Below are positions 36,593 to 43,923 of a stretch of 64,000 bases of DNA, piece after piece; positions within the stretch are counted from its first letter, which is position 1, and every line of letters begins with the position of its first letter. The stretch lies in contig CAKTKC010000012.1 in NCBI GenBank assembly GCA_934569225.1, positions 1-64,000 on the forward strand, written 5' to 3'. The DNA is from an uncultured Oscillospiraceae bacterium (GTDB lineage: Bacteria; Bacillota; Clostridia; Oscillospirales; Oscillospiraceae). The notes beneath the pieces are model-generated. The model did no database searches and was not told where the DNA came from. It saw nothing but the letters and a program-made list of their open reading frames with translations. A program made the position numbers and the translations under genes.

Positions 36593-37573
36593 GGATCACC
36601 TTCAAAATCGAGAATCAACCAGAAATTGGCCAAGGCAGCCCAAATCAGCGCTAGTACTGTCACAAACGCAGTTCGAGGTGACCCCATCTGTATAGAAAGT
36701 GCTGAAAAAATCGCAAATGTTCTGGACTGTGAGGTACGTGACTTATTCCGTAACGCATCAACTGGGAAAACATTGGCACCAAAGACAGTCCTTGAATACC
36801 ACCGCTTGATATCTACGATCCTGCACCAGGCAGAGAAAGAGATGATTCTGATGTACAATCCAGCTGCCCGTGCAACTCCACCGAAAGCCAAAGCTCCCAC
36901 GCCGGATTATTACCAGCCGGATCAGATGGATGAAATCTTGAATGCACTGGAGAATGCCCCGCTGCTCTGGAAAACAATCACCTATATTATGATTGATAGC
37001 GGCTGTCGACGTGGAGAAGCGCTTGGACTGAAATGGTCCAGTTTGGAACTGGATACTGGGCTTATGGTTATAGAAAACAACCTTCAGTATACAAAGAAAA
37101 CCGGCATTTACCTTGGCCCTACCAAAACCGGCAAGGTTCGCGCGTTGAAGCTCGCTCCTCAGTGCGTGGAACTTCTAAAAGAGTGGAAGCTGGAGCAGAT
37201 GCGGATGCGCCTCAAGAAGGGGTCGGACTGGAAAGAAACCGGAATGGTATTCACCAAAGATAACGGGGAATGGCTCCATCCTGACAGCATTACCAGATGG
37301 CTGAATAACTTCAGCCGGGACAATGGATTGCCCCATATCCACCCCCACGCATTCCGACACACAGCAGCCTCAACCATGATAGCCAATGGTGTTGATCTGG
37401 TCACCACAGCAAATGAACTTGGACACGCAAACGCAACGACCACAGCAATGATTTACGCACATCAGATTGCCATTGCAAAGGCCAGAGCCGCTGATGTTCG
37501 TGCCGGTGTGTTTGCAGGAAGAGACAGCAAGCCCAAAGGAAGTAAGCTCAGAAGTAAATTCCGAGGAGCTTAA
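36593..37573 (+). pseudogene. Tyrosine integrase with internal HTH, 5'-truncated
   Basis: About 326 codons are open from TAA 36590 to 37573. The first ~50 residues look like an XRE-type HTH (INQKLAKAAQISASTVTNAV, then ESAEKIANVLDCEVRDLF) set inside the core-binding domain. Then follow KTVLEYHRLISTILHQAEKE and the catalytic domain: Arg in DSGCRRGEALGLKW, Lys in GPTKTGKVRA, HxxR in HPHAFRHTAAS, and GHANATTTAMIYAH; the nucleophile Tyr is the one in MIYAH. The N-terminal arm-binding domain and the first part of the core-binding domain are missing, and the only nearby start is TTG 36626 without a ribosome site. This architecture is common in elements of Ruminococcaceae; this copy is probably inactive. 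A standard tRNA gene lies 475 bases downstream. Confidence 0.8.
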
Positions 37574-37579
37574 AATACA

Positions 37580-37624
37580 TAGGATCCAAGCAGTTTTGAG
37601 GCTGCTTGGGTCCTATTTTTCTGT
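37580..37624 (+). terminator. Terminator after the integrase
   Basis: 14-bp stem (37580-37593 with 37602-37615) with one G-T wobble, loop of 8, then a run of T. Confidence 0.85.
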
Positions 37625-38010
37625 TTTAAGACAGAGAAACGCCTCTCCAGGCAGGCACTTTGCCCGGCCTCTTGGCCTTCAGGTTAGATCGCCAAACTCA
37701 ATGAAGTCTCTGGTAAGAGGACAAATTTGAGGGGACTTGCGTAATCTCATTGCGGTCAAGACCCGAGATTCCATCGATCAAGGATATCAAAAAGCCGAGA
37801 TTATTCAGAGTATTCCGTAGAATTGTATAACAAAAGGAGCGCTTTACCATTTCGAATGCAACTTTCTGGAACTTTCACCCCAAAGTGCTGTTTCGCCTCC
37901 AAAATCAATTTAGGCCCAAAAGTTGGAAAAACACTGTCCATCACTGGCGTAAACCCCAAATAAACCCCAAGTCGTAGGGTCTGTAACTTTTGCAACCATC
38001 AAAAAGTTAG
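37625..38010. other. Gap between integrase and tRNA-Arg, no gene seen
   Basis: 386 bases without a supported gene. Fragments of open frame (for example AVKTRDSIDQGYQKAEIIQS on the plus strand near 37755-37815) look like eroded coding sequence but have neither start nor neighbours. The stretch near 37965-38010 close to the tRNA 3' side is where an attachment site would be expected; I could not find a convincing duplicate of the tRNA 3' end in the window. Confidence 0.4.
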
Positions 38011-38046
38011 AAAAACAGCCGTTTTCTGGCGAAAACGGCTGTTTTT
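38011..38046 (-). terminator. Terminator of tRNA-Arg
   Basis: Perfect 15-bp stem (38011-38025 with 38032-38046), loop CTGGCG, with T-rich ends on the minus strand. Confidence 0.88.
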
Positions 38047-38048
38047 TA

Positions 38049-38125
38049 TGGTACGCCAGAAGGGACTCGAACCCCCGACCTACTGATTCGTAGTCAGTCA
38101 CTCTATCCAACTGAGCTACTGGCGC
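38049..38125 (-). tRNA. tRNA-Arg (anticodon ACG)
   Basis: The minus strand folds as a full cloverleaf: acceptor GCGCCAG with CTGGCGT (a G-U pair at the end), D-arm GCTCAGTTGGATAGAGT, anticodon loop CTACGAA giving ACG, and T-arm GGGGGTTCGAGTCCCTT region. The 3' CCA is encoded. 77 bases including CCA. Confidence 0.96.
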
Positions 38126-38152
38126 ATACGCACTTCTCTCAAATGCCTGAAT

Positions 38153-38181
38153 ATAGTACCACATCTCTTAAAAAAATGCAA
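38153..38181 (-). promoter_or_regulatory. Promoter of tRNA-Arg
   Basis: Minus strand TTGCAT (38176-38181), 17 bases, TACTAT (38153-38158). Confidence 0.7.
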
Positions 38182-38230
38182 GTGCTTTTTTCGCTTTTTC
38201 CAACTTTTTTATCTTCCCCTCCGCGCCGCC

Positions 38231-38260
38231 TTGACAGCCTCAGTGTTTCTGGTGTAAAAT
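38231..38260 (+). promoter_or_regulatory. Promoter of mutY
   Basis: TTGACA (38231-38236), 18 bases, TAAAAT (38255-38260), 24 bases before the ATG. Confidence 0.75.
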
Positions 38261-38284
38261 GTCCACCATAAGGAGACGCTGGAT

Positions 38285-39334
38285 ATGGATAATCTGGATT
38301 TGAATATGCTCCCCGAGCTGCTGCTTCCCTGGTATCGGGAAAATCACCGCTGCCTGCCATGGCGGGAAACCAGAGAGCCTTACCACATCTGGCTGTCGGA
38401 AATCATGCTCCAGCAGACCCGGGTGGAAGCCGTCAAGGGCTACTACGCCCGCTTCCTTGCCGCGCTGCCTACTGTGGAGGCTTTGGCAGACTGCGACGAC
38501 GATGTTCTGCACAAGCTCTGGGAGGGGCTGGGCTACTACAGCCGGGTGCGGAATCTGAAGAAAGCCGCGCAGGTCATCCAGGAACGCTATAATGGCCAAT
38601 TCCCCGGGGAATATGACGCGGTTCTGGCGCTGCCCGGTATTGGGGAGTACACTGCGGGCGCTGTCTGCTCCATCGCATTTGACCTTCCCGTTCCGGCGGT
38701 GGACGGCAATGTACTGCGGGTCTTCTCCCGGCTGACGGACGACCCGTCGCCCATCGACATGCCCGCCGTGAAAGCCAGCGTTCGGGAAAGGCTTGCCGCC
38801 ATTTACCCAAAAGAAGCCGGTGACTTCACCCAGGCGCTGATGGAGCTGGGCGCCACCCTCTGCGGCCCCAACCGAAAGCCGGAGTGCAGCAGCTGCCCTT
38901 GTCGGGAGATCTGTCTCGGATATCAGCATGGCACCGCGGAAGCCCTCCCCGTCAAGTCCCCTAAGCGGGAGCGGCGGCAGGAGGACAGGACGGTGTTCAT
39001 TCTGCAATGCGAGGGAAAATACGCTCTGGAAAAGCGCCCAGGCAAGGGACTTCTTGCAGGGCTGTGGCAGTTTCCCAATGTGGCCGGACATCTGGATACA
39101 GCTCAGGCGCTGGCCGAGGTGGAGCGGATGGGGCTTCGTCCCCGGGAAATTCTGCGGGAGGTTTCGAGAAAGCATATTTTTACCCATATTCAGTGGAATA
39201 TGAAGGGTATATATCTGGAGGTTGCCGAAGCGTCCGGCGGCTTTTCCTGGTTCACGGCAGAGCAGATCAACGCCCAGGCGGCGTTGCCCACGGCGTTCCG
39301 CCTGTTTTGGGAGGAGAAAGAGAGAAATGTTTGA
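38285..39334 (+). CDS. mutY: A/G-specific adenine DNA glycosylase
   Basis: Removes adenine mispaired with 8-oxoguanine. 349 residues. The catalytic Glu is in SEIMLQQTRV (about residue 40). The helix-hairpin-helix LPGIGEYTAGAV is followed by the catalytic Asp in AVDGNVLRV. The iron-sulfur cysteines are in LCGPNRKPECSSCPCREIC. The C-terminal NUDIX-like 8-oxoG recognition domain follows (GLLAGLWQFPN), and the end overlaps the next gene by 8 bases. AAGGAG precedes the start. The cluster spacing after the first Cys is one residue longer than in E. coli. Confidence 0.95.
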   Translation: MDNLDLNMLPELLLPWYRENHRCLPWRETREPYHIWLSEIMLQQTRVEAVKGYYARFLAALPTVEALADCDDDVLHKLWEGLGYYSRVRNLKKAAQVIQERYNGQFPGEYDAVLALPGIGEYTAGAVCSIAFDLPVPAVDGNVLRVFSRLTDDPSPIDMPAVKASVRERLAAIYPKEAGDFTQALMELGATLCGPNRKPECSSCPCREICLGYQHGTAEALPVKSPKRERRQEDRTVFILQCEGKYALEKRPGKGLLAGLWQFPNVAGHLDTAQALAEVERMGLRPREILREVSRKHIFTHIQWNMKGIYLEVAEASGGFSWFTAEQINAQAALPTAFRLFWEEKERNV

Positions 39335-40112
39335 TTTCCACATGCATTCCCGGGTTTCCTTTGACGGTCACGACACCGGCCGCGCCCTGGCGCAGGCAGC
39401 ACTGGACGCCGGGCTGAAGGAAATCTGCTTCACCGACCATCTGGACTATGACCCCACCGGGCAGATGGGCGATCTGACCTTCCGCACGGAGGACTACAAC
39501 AGGGAATACGACCATCTGGCACTTCCCGGCCTGACCATCCGGCGGGGCGTGGAATTCGGCCTTGTCCGGGACAATCAGGCGCAGTTCAGGAAAGACCTCG
39601 CCCGGCGTCCCTTTGACTTTGTCCTCGGCTCCATCCATTTTGTGGACGGGCTTGACGTGTATTTTGAGCCGTTCTGGCAGGGGAAGACCGTTTACCAGGT
39701 GGAGCAGCGGTATCTGGAGGAAACCCTGGCCTGTGTTCAAGTTCATGAGGATTTCGACGTGCTGGCACACCTGACCTACATCAGCAAGCCCCCCTGTCAC
39801 CCCACACACGCGCCCCTGTCCTACGTTGCCCACCGAGAGGTCATCGACGAAATTCTCCGGGTTCTGGCCGAAAAGGGCAAGGGGCTGGAAATGAATACCA
39901 GCGGCGTTGACCGCTGCGGCGATTTTCTTCCCTCCCCCGACATTTTCCGGCGCTTCCGGGAGCTGGGGGGCGAGATCGTCACCGTCGGCTCCGACGCCCA
40001 CCGCTGCAACCGGGTGGGGCAGTACACCTTCCGCGCCTGTGACATTCTGAAGGACATTTTTGGGTACGTCTGTACCTTCGAAAACCGACAGCCGGTTTTT
40101 CATAAGCTGTGA
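39327..40112 (+). CDS. PHP-family histidinol-phosphatase (HisJ-like)
   Basis: A 261-residue PHP metallo-phosphoesterase. Metal ligands: FDFHMHSRVSFDGHD at the N-terminus, FTDHLDY near residue 30, EFG near residue 73, GSIHFVDG near 96, and GSDAHR near 226. This is the HisJ/YtvP layout, most likely a histidinol phosphate phosphatase although no other his gene is near. ATG 39327 follows GGAGGAGAAAGAG and overlaps the end of mutY, so it is translationally coupled. Confidence 0.85.
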   Translation: MFDFHMHSRVSFDGHDTGRALAQAALDAGLKEICFTDHLDYDPTGQMGDLTFRTEDYNREYDHLALPGLTIRRGVEFGLVRDNQAQFRKDLARRPFDFVLGSIHFVDGLDVYFEPFWQGKTVYQVEQRYLEETLACVQVHEDFDVLAHLTYISKPPCHPTHAPLSYVAHREVIDEILRVLAEKGKGLEMNTSGVDRCGDFLPSPDIFRRFRELGGEIVTVGSDAHRCNRVGQYTFRACDILKDIFGYVCTFENRQPVFHKL

Positions 40113-40124
40113 TATAAGCGCAAA

Positions 40125-40150
40125 ACGCCCCGGGCAGAAGCCCGGGGCGT
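40125..40150. terminator. Terminator between the PHP gene and the ATP-grasp operon
   Basis: Perfect 11-bp GC stem (40125-40135 with 40140-40150), loop AGAA. Likely to serve both convergent units, with little T-run. Confidence 0.7.
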
Positions 40151-40209
40151 TCGGCCTTATCGTGTACAATGGGCGTGTAAACCGCGAATTAAGGGGCAGC
40201 GTCTCTTTT

Positions 40210-41406
40210 TTATCCCTCGTATGTCGCGGCCATGTCTTTGTAGAAGGCCATCATTTCTTCCTCGGTGTCGAAATTGGCTACGTACATCTGGTTCGCCATA
40301 GCGCCGGAGAGGGCGTCGGGAATGCGTCCCCACATGACCATCTTGCTGCCGTACTTCATCATGACCTCGTAATCGTCCAGCTTGTAGCGCCGTCCGTCCC
40401 GGCGGCCGTAGAAGGCGCAGAAATGGTGCGCACCGATGGGCTTGGTGTTGCAATCAAAGGCCACCATGTCCGCCCAGATTTTGTACACATCGGTCTCCTG
40501 GGAGTAGTTGTACATCTCGGGGGTGTAGCCGCCGGAGGGGCGCATGTTGACCTCCAGGCCGATCACGTCCCCCTTCTTGCCCAGCCCCGCCTGATCTTCG
40601 TTCAGGACGAAGAATTCCAGATGGACGAAGCGGCTCTTAACGCCGAAGGCTTTCACGGTGGCAAGTCCGGCCTTGCGGATCTTCTCCGGCAGCTCCTTCA
40701 CCAGATAATACACGGAATCGCCCTGGGTGTTCACGATATCCATGATGGACAGGGGCGTGATATTGCCGGACTCGAACAGCATCTGTCCCTTGGAATCCAC
40801 GATGCCGTCGAAGGTCTGGACATAGCCGTTGACGAACTCCTCCATGATGTACACGGCGTCGTCCTTATTGCTGATGAACCACCGGACATCCTCGTCGGAT
40901 TGCAGCTTGTAGGTGTTGCAGGCGCCCACGCCGTTGTCCGGCTTGACCACCACGGGATAGCCCACGGTGTGGGCAAATTCCAGGGCGTCCTCCAGCCCCT
41001 CCACCAGGTGATACCGGGCGGTGGGGATACCGGCCTTGGCGTAATACTCCTTCATGCAGGACTTGAACTTGATCTTGTCCATCTCGTCCAGCTTGGGGCC
41101 GGTGGTGATGTTGAACTCGGTGCGCAGCGCCGCGTCCCGCATCAGCCAGTATTCGTTGTTGCTTTCCAACCAATCGATCTTGCCGTATTTGTAGGTGAAG
41201 AAGGCGACGGCCCTGAACACCTCGTCGTAGCTTTCCAGGCTGGAAACCTTATAGTATTCATCCAGGCTGTCCCGCAGCTCCTGAAGCAGATCGTCATAGG
41301 GGCTGTCGCCGATGCCCAGCACCCGCATACCGTTATTTTTCAGCTCCCGGCAGAATTTCCAGTAGGTCATGGGGAAATTCGGGGAGATGAATACGAAGTT
41401 CTTCAT
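40210..41406 (-). CDS. ATP-grasp ligase of unknown substrate
   Basis: A soluble protein of 398 residues with an N-terminal pre-ATP-grasp domain (FVFISPNFPMTYWKFCREL) and a carbamoyl-phosphate/BtrJ-like ATP-grasp core: DKIKFKSCMKEYYAKAGIP, YPVVVKPDNGVGA (ATP-binding Lys), IMEEFVNGYVQTFDGI, and EVNMRPSGGYTPEMYN (metal-binding Glu and Asn). Enzymes of this type form amide or peptide bonds through acyl phosphates. It is the last gene of an operon with two esterase genes (20 bases after the nearer one). ATG 41406 follows AAGGAG eight bases upstream; a GTG three codons earlier lies too close to this site. The substrate is unknown. Confidence 0.85.
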   Translation of the reverse strand: MKNFVFISPNFPMTYWKFCRELKNNGMRVLGIGDSPYDDLLQELRDSLDEYYKVSSLESYDEVFRAVAFFTYKYGKIDWLESNNEYWLMRDAALRTEFNITTGPKLDEMDKIKFKSCMKEYYAKAGIPTARYHLVEGLEDALEFAHTVGYPVVVKPDNGVGACNTYKLQSDEDVRWFISNKDDAVYIMEEFVNGYVQTFDGIVDSKGQMLFESGNITPLSIMDIVNTQGDSVYYLVKELPEKIRKAGLATVKAFGVKSRFVHLEFFVLNEDQAGLGKKGDVIGLEVNMRPSGGYTPEMYNYSQETDVYKIWADMVAFDCNTKPIGAHHFCAFYGRRDGRRYKLDDYEVMMKYGSKMVMWGRIPDALSGAMANQMYVANFDTEEEMMAFYKDMAATYEG

Positions 41407-41426
41407 GTGTTTCACTCCTTATATCT

Positions 41427-42179
41427 TTAACCTAAGAACCATGGTAAATACGTCTGCACCATCTTGTACCACCACGGCCAGTCGTGGTCAACGTCATAGC
41501 CCCAGTATTCAAACCGGGTGTGGATGCCCTTCTGGCAGCAGACCGTGTCCAGCCAGCGGGTGGATTCCAACAGCGGCTCCTCCCACGCGCCCTGACCGCA
41601 GACGATCAGGCTCTTCTGGCTGTTGTAGATGCCCTTGTAATAGTGGTCGTCGGGCATGTTCTGCAAGTACAGGCAAGGGCAGTTGGCGTACACCAGCTCG
41701 TCACAGTAGTCGCCGAAAAACTCCTTGTTGTCGTACAGGCCGGAGATGGCGAAGCAGCTGTCAAACAGGTCGGGACGGCGGTAGTAAAAATTGGCGGCGT
41801 GCATGGCGCCCATGGACGCGCCGAAGGTCATAATGCCCTGATCGTGTCCGTTGGCCATACCGGCGATGTGTCGGATGTAAGGCACCAGTTCGTCCACCAC
41901 GTAGTGATACCACTTTTCGTGATTCTCAATGCGCCAGCGGTTGTCCGCGCCCACGGCTGCCCAGCTTTCATTGTCAATGGTGTCAATGGAGAAGACCATG
42001 CACTTGCCGGACTCGATCCATGGCGCCCAGTAGTCCACCATTTTGAAGGACTCAAAATCCCAGAACCGCCCCGCCTGGCAGGGAATAAAGATCACAGGCT
42101 TGCCGCAGCTGCCGTAGATTTTGAATTCCATATCCCGGTTCAGCCAGCCGCTCCAATGTTTTTCGTAGCGAATTTCCAT
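41427..42179 (-). CDS. Esterase-like alpha/beta hydrolase A
   Basis: 250 residues, no signal peptide. Nucleophile elbow FGASMGAMHA (Ser about residue 120), a late His in DVDHDWPWW (about residue 231) and candidate Asp residues between them. It resembles the esterase D/YjfP-like 'putative esterase' proteins related to trilactone and acetyl-xylan esterases. It lies between another esterase and the ATP-grasp gene, all on the minus strand. The natural ester is unknown; the context suggests hydrolysis or acyl transfer on the ATP-grasp product. Confidence 0.8.
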   Translation of the reverse strand: MEIRYEKHWSGWLNRDMEFKIYGSCGKPVIFIPCQAGRFWDFESFKMVDYWAPWIESGKCMVFSIDTIDNESWAAVGADNRWRIENHEKWYHYVVDELVPYIRHIAGMANGHDQGIMTFGASMGAMHAANFYYRRPDLFDSCFAISGLYDNKEFFGDYCDELVYANCPCLYLQNMPDDHYYKGIYNSQKSLIVCGQGAWEEPLLESTRWLDTVCCQKGIHTRFEYWGYDVDHDWPWWYKMVQTYLPWFLG

Positions 42180-42203
42180 TTCTTTCCCCTCTCGCTCTCT
42201 CTA

Positions 42204-42959
42204 TTAAAGTCCCAGACACTCCATAAAAATCGGGATCTGTTTTTCCCAGCTGGCCTCCGAATGATTGCCTCCGGGGACAATCCGGAAGGCCAGATTGACC
42301 CCCTTGGTCAGCAGCAGATACACCGTGGAGGGGATGGCCGCCTGACTTGCCACATGGTTGGCCATTTCGTTCTCCCCGTAGTCCATGTAGATGGTCGTAT
42401 CCGGGCGGATACGCGCCCTGGCGATCATTTCCATCACCTTCCCCGGCGCGACCCAAAGGCTGGGGGACAGGCAGGCCGCCCGCTGGAAAACGGAATTGTA
42501 GGCCGTCGCGCCGTACAGCGCCATCAGGCCGCCCATGGAGGAGCCCGCGAGAATGGTATTTCGCCGGTCTGGCAGGGTGCGGAAATGCTCATCGATATAG
42601 GGCTTCAGCTCGTTTACCATCCAGTTCATGGTGGTGCTGCCCCTGCCCCTGATCTTCCCCAGCTCGGCATTTTCAAAGGTCACAGGGGAATACTCCGACA
42701 GTCTGCAATTACCCTGATGGTTGCACTCCACACCCACGATAATGAGCTGCTTTCCGGTGCGCTCCATGTAGTCGTTCATGCCCCAGGACTTGCCGAAGGT
42801 CGCGTCCTCGTCAAAGAACACGTTATGCCCGTCGAACATGTACATGACGGGATACCGCCGGTCGGGTTCTTCGTCGTAGCTTTCCGGAAGATAGATGTAC
42901 GCTCTGCGGGGGGTATCCCCGGACAGCTTGGGGATGGTCACATCCCATTTGATAACCAT
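42204..42959 (-). CDS. Esterase-like alpha/beta hydrolase B
   Basis: 251 residues. An N-terminal strand region RRAYIYLPESYDEEPDRRYP and VMYMFDGHNVFFDE, the elbow AGSSMGGLMAL (Ser about residue 140), an Asp in YMDYGENE, and a His in GGNHSEASWEKQIP. This is the classical esterase D / siderophore trilactone-esterase (IroE/Fes-like) pattern without secretion signal. First gene of the operon, with GGAGGAAATG upstream of the ATG. It is only distantly similar to hydrolase A. Confidence 0.85.
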   Translation of the reverse strand: MVIKWDVTIPKLSGDTPRRAYIYLPESYDEEPDRRYPVMYMFDGHNVFFDEDATFGKSWGMNDYMERTGKQLIIVGVECNHQGNCRLSEYSPVTFENAELGKIRGRGSTTMNWMVNELKPYIDEHFRTLPDRRNTILAGSSMGGLMALYGATAYNSVFQRAACLSPSLWVAPGKVMEMIARARIRPDTTIYMDYGENEMANHVASQAAIPSTVYLLLTKGVNLAFRIVPGGNHSEASWEKQIPIFMECLGL

Positions 42960-43006
42960 TTGTCATTTCCTCCAATAATGAAGCCGTCTTTTATTGCATA
43001 TTGCCT

Positions 43007-43035
43007 AGTATACTGGATATTTTCCCGCTTGTCAA
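43007..43035 (-). promoter_or_regulatory. Promoter of the esterase/ATP-grasp operon
   Basis: Minus strand TTGACA (43030-43035), 17 bases, TATACT (43007-43012), 47 bases before the first ATG. Confidence 0.78.
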
Positions 43036-43114
43036 CCGCCTGCCAGGAAAAAGCGACTGCATGTCAAAAACATATGCACGCATCAAGCGGACATCTGCGA
43101 ATCGCGCCGCCACC

Positions 43115-43148
43115 ATAAAAAATCCTGCCTTTCTTCGGAAAGGCAGGA
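43115..43148 (-). terminator. Terminator of the membrane-protein gene
   Basis: Perfect 11-bp stem (43123-43133 with 43138-43148), loop TTCG; minus-strand T-run from the A-tract at 43117-43122. Confidence 0.88.
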
Positions 43149-43159
43149 CTTTTACCTCA

Positions 43160-43846
43160 TTACAGGAAATTTGTATTGTCCGTATCCTGGCTGTTGTCGC
43201 ACCAGTCCGGTTCCGGGGGGATGTAGGCCGGGTTGGGACGCCTGGGGGGCATTCCGCCGTCCTTGTTCCGGTTGAAGAACAGGAAGAACGGCTCCGTCAC
43301 GCTGAACACGATGCTCAGCACCAGGAACAGCACGCAGTTGCTGGGGTCAAGGGACTTGAAGATATCGTACAGCGCCATGTAATAGACCACCGCGTAGGCA
43401 ATGGCAACGCCTACCAGGGGCAGACACAGCCCCAGCACGCCCACCAGCGGCCCTATCGCGGCCTGCACCATGGCCTCCTCGTCGATGCCTCCCGCAGCGC
43501 CGATCAACGCCTGCGCCACCATTCCGATTCCGCACGCGAACATCACCAGGCTCAGCACTGTGGTAATGATGTTCAGCGTCAGCAGAACCTTCCGCTTGGA
43601 CTTATTCTCCCCGTTGACCACATAGCGGTACTGATCGGAAAGCGAACCCACGATCCACGCGCTGGCCACGGGAATCCAGGCCAGCCATGGGTGGTTCAGC
43701 CCCCGGCGCTTGGCAATGGTGTAAAGCCCCAGGGCGGTTAAAACATAGGTGGCAATGCCGATCAGCGTCGTGGGAGCGCAGCAGAAAATCCCGGACAGGA
43801 GTCCGTCCGCCATGGCGTCACTGATATACGAATATGTGTAGGACAT
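43160..43846 (-). CDS. Polytopic membrane protein, unknown function
   Basis: 228 residues with five hydrophobic segments (about 18-42, 52-70, 88-110, 128-155, 165-190), a loop KRRGLNHPWLAWIP and a proline-rich, acidic tail (PPRRPNPAYIPPEPDW) at the C-terminus. The KRRG-HPWLAWIPV pattern recurs in unnamed Clostridial membrane proteins. No enzymatic motif is seen. It is a single-gene unit with its own promoter and terminator. AGGGAGGG precedes the ATG. Confidence 0.7.
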   Translation of the reverse strand: MSYTYSYISDAMADGLLSGIFCCAPTTLIGIATYVLTALGLYTIAKRRGLNHPWLAWIPVASAWIVGSLSDQYRYVVNGENKSKRKVLLTLNIITTVLSLVMFACGIGMVAQALIGAAGGIDEEAMVQAAIGPLVGVLGLCLPLVGVAIAYAVVYYMALYDIFKSLDPSNCVLFLVLSIVFSVTEPFFLFFNRNKDGGMPPRRPNPAYIPPEPDWCDNSQDTDNTNFL

Positions 43847-43876
43847 ATAAAACCCTCCCTTTCTTTCGGTGGGGAT

Positions 43877-43905
43877 ATTTTATCATACGGACGCAGTAAA
43901 AGCAA
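43877..43905 (-). promoter_or_regulatory. Promoter of the membrane-protein gene
   Basis: Minus strand TTGCTT (43900-43905), 17 bases, TAAAAT (43877-43882). Confidence 0.65.
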
Positions 43906-43923
43906 TCCTTTTATTTACAGGAG

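Noticed and set aside
36250..36900. Single minus-strand gene of 216 codons
   Set aside because: The first ~95 codons are antisense to the HTH and core-binding part of the integrase; only the part below about 36620 looks protein-like.
37910..38164. Minus-strand frame across tRNA-Arg
   Set aside because: It translates the tRNA gene itself and its terminator, so it is not a protein.
40060..43118. Long plus-strand frames opposite the ATP-grasp/esterase operon
   Set aside because: Valine/His/Gly-rich shadows. The minus-strand genes have a promoter, ribosome sites and intact active-site motifs.
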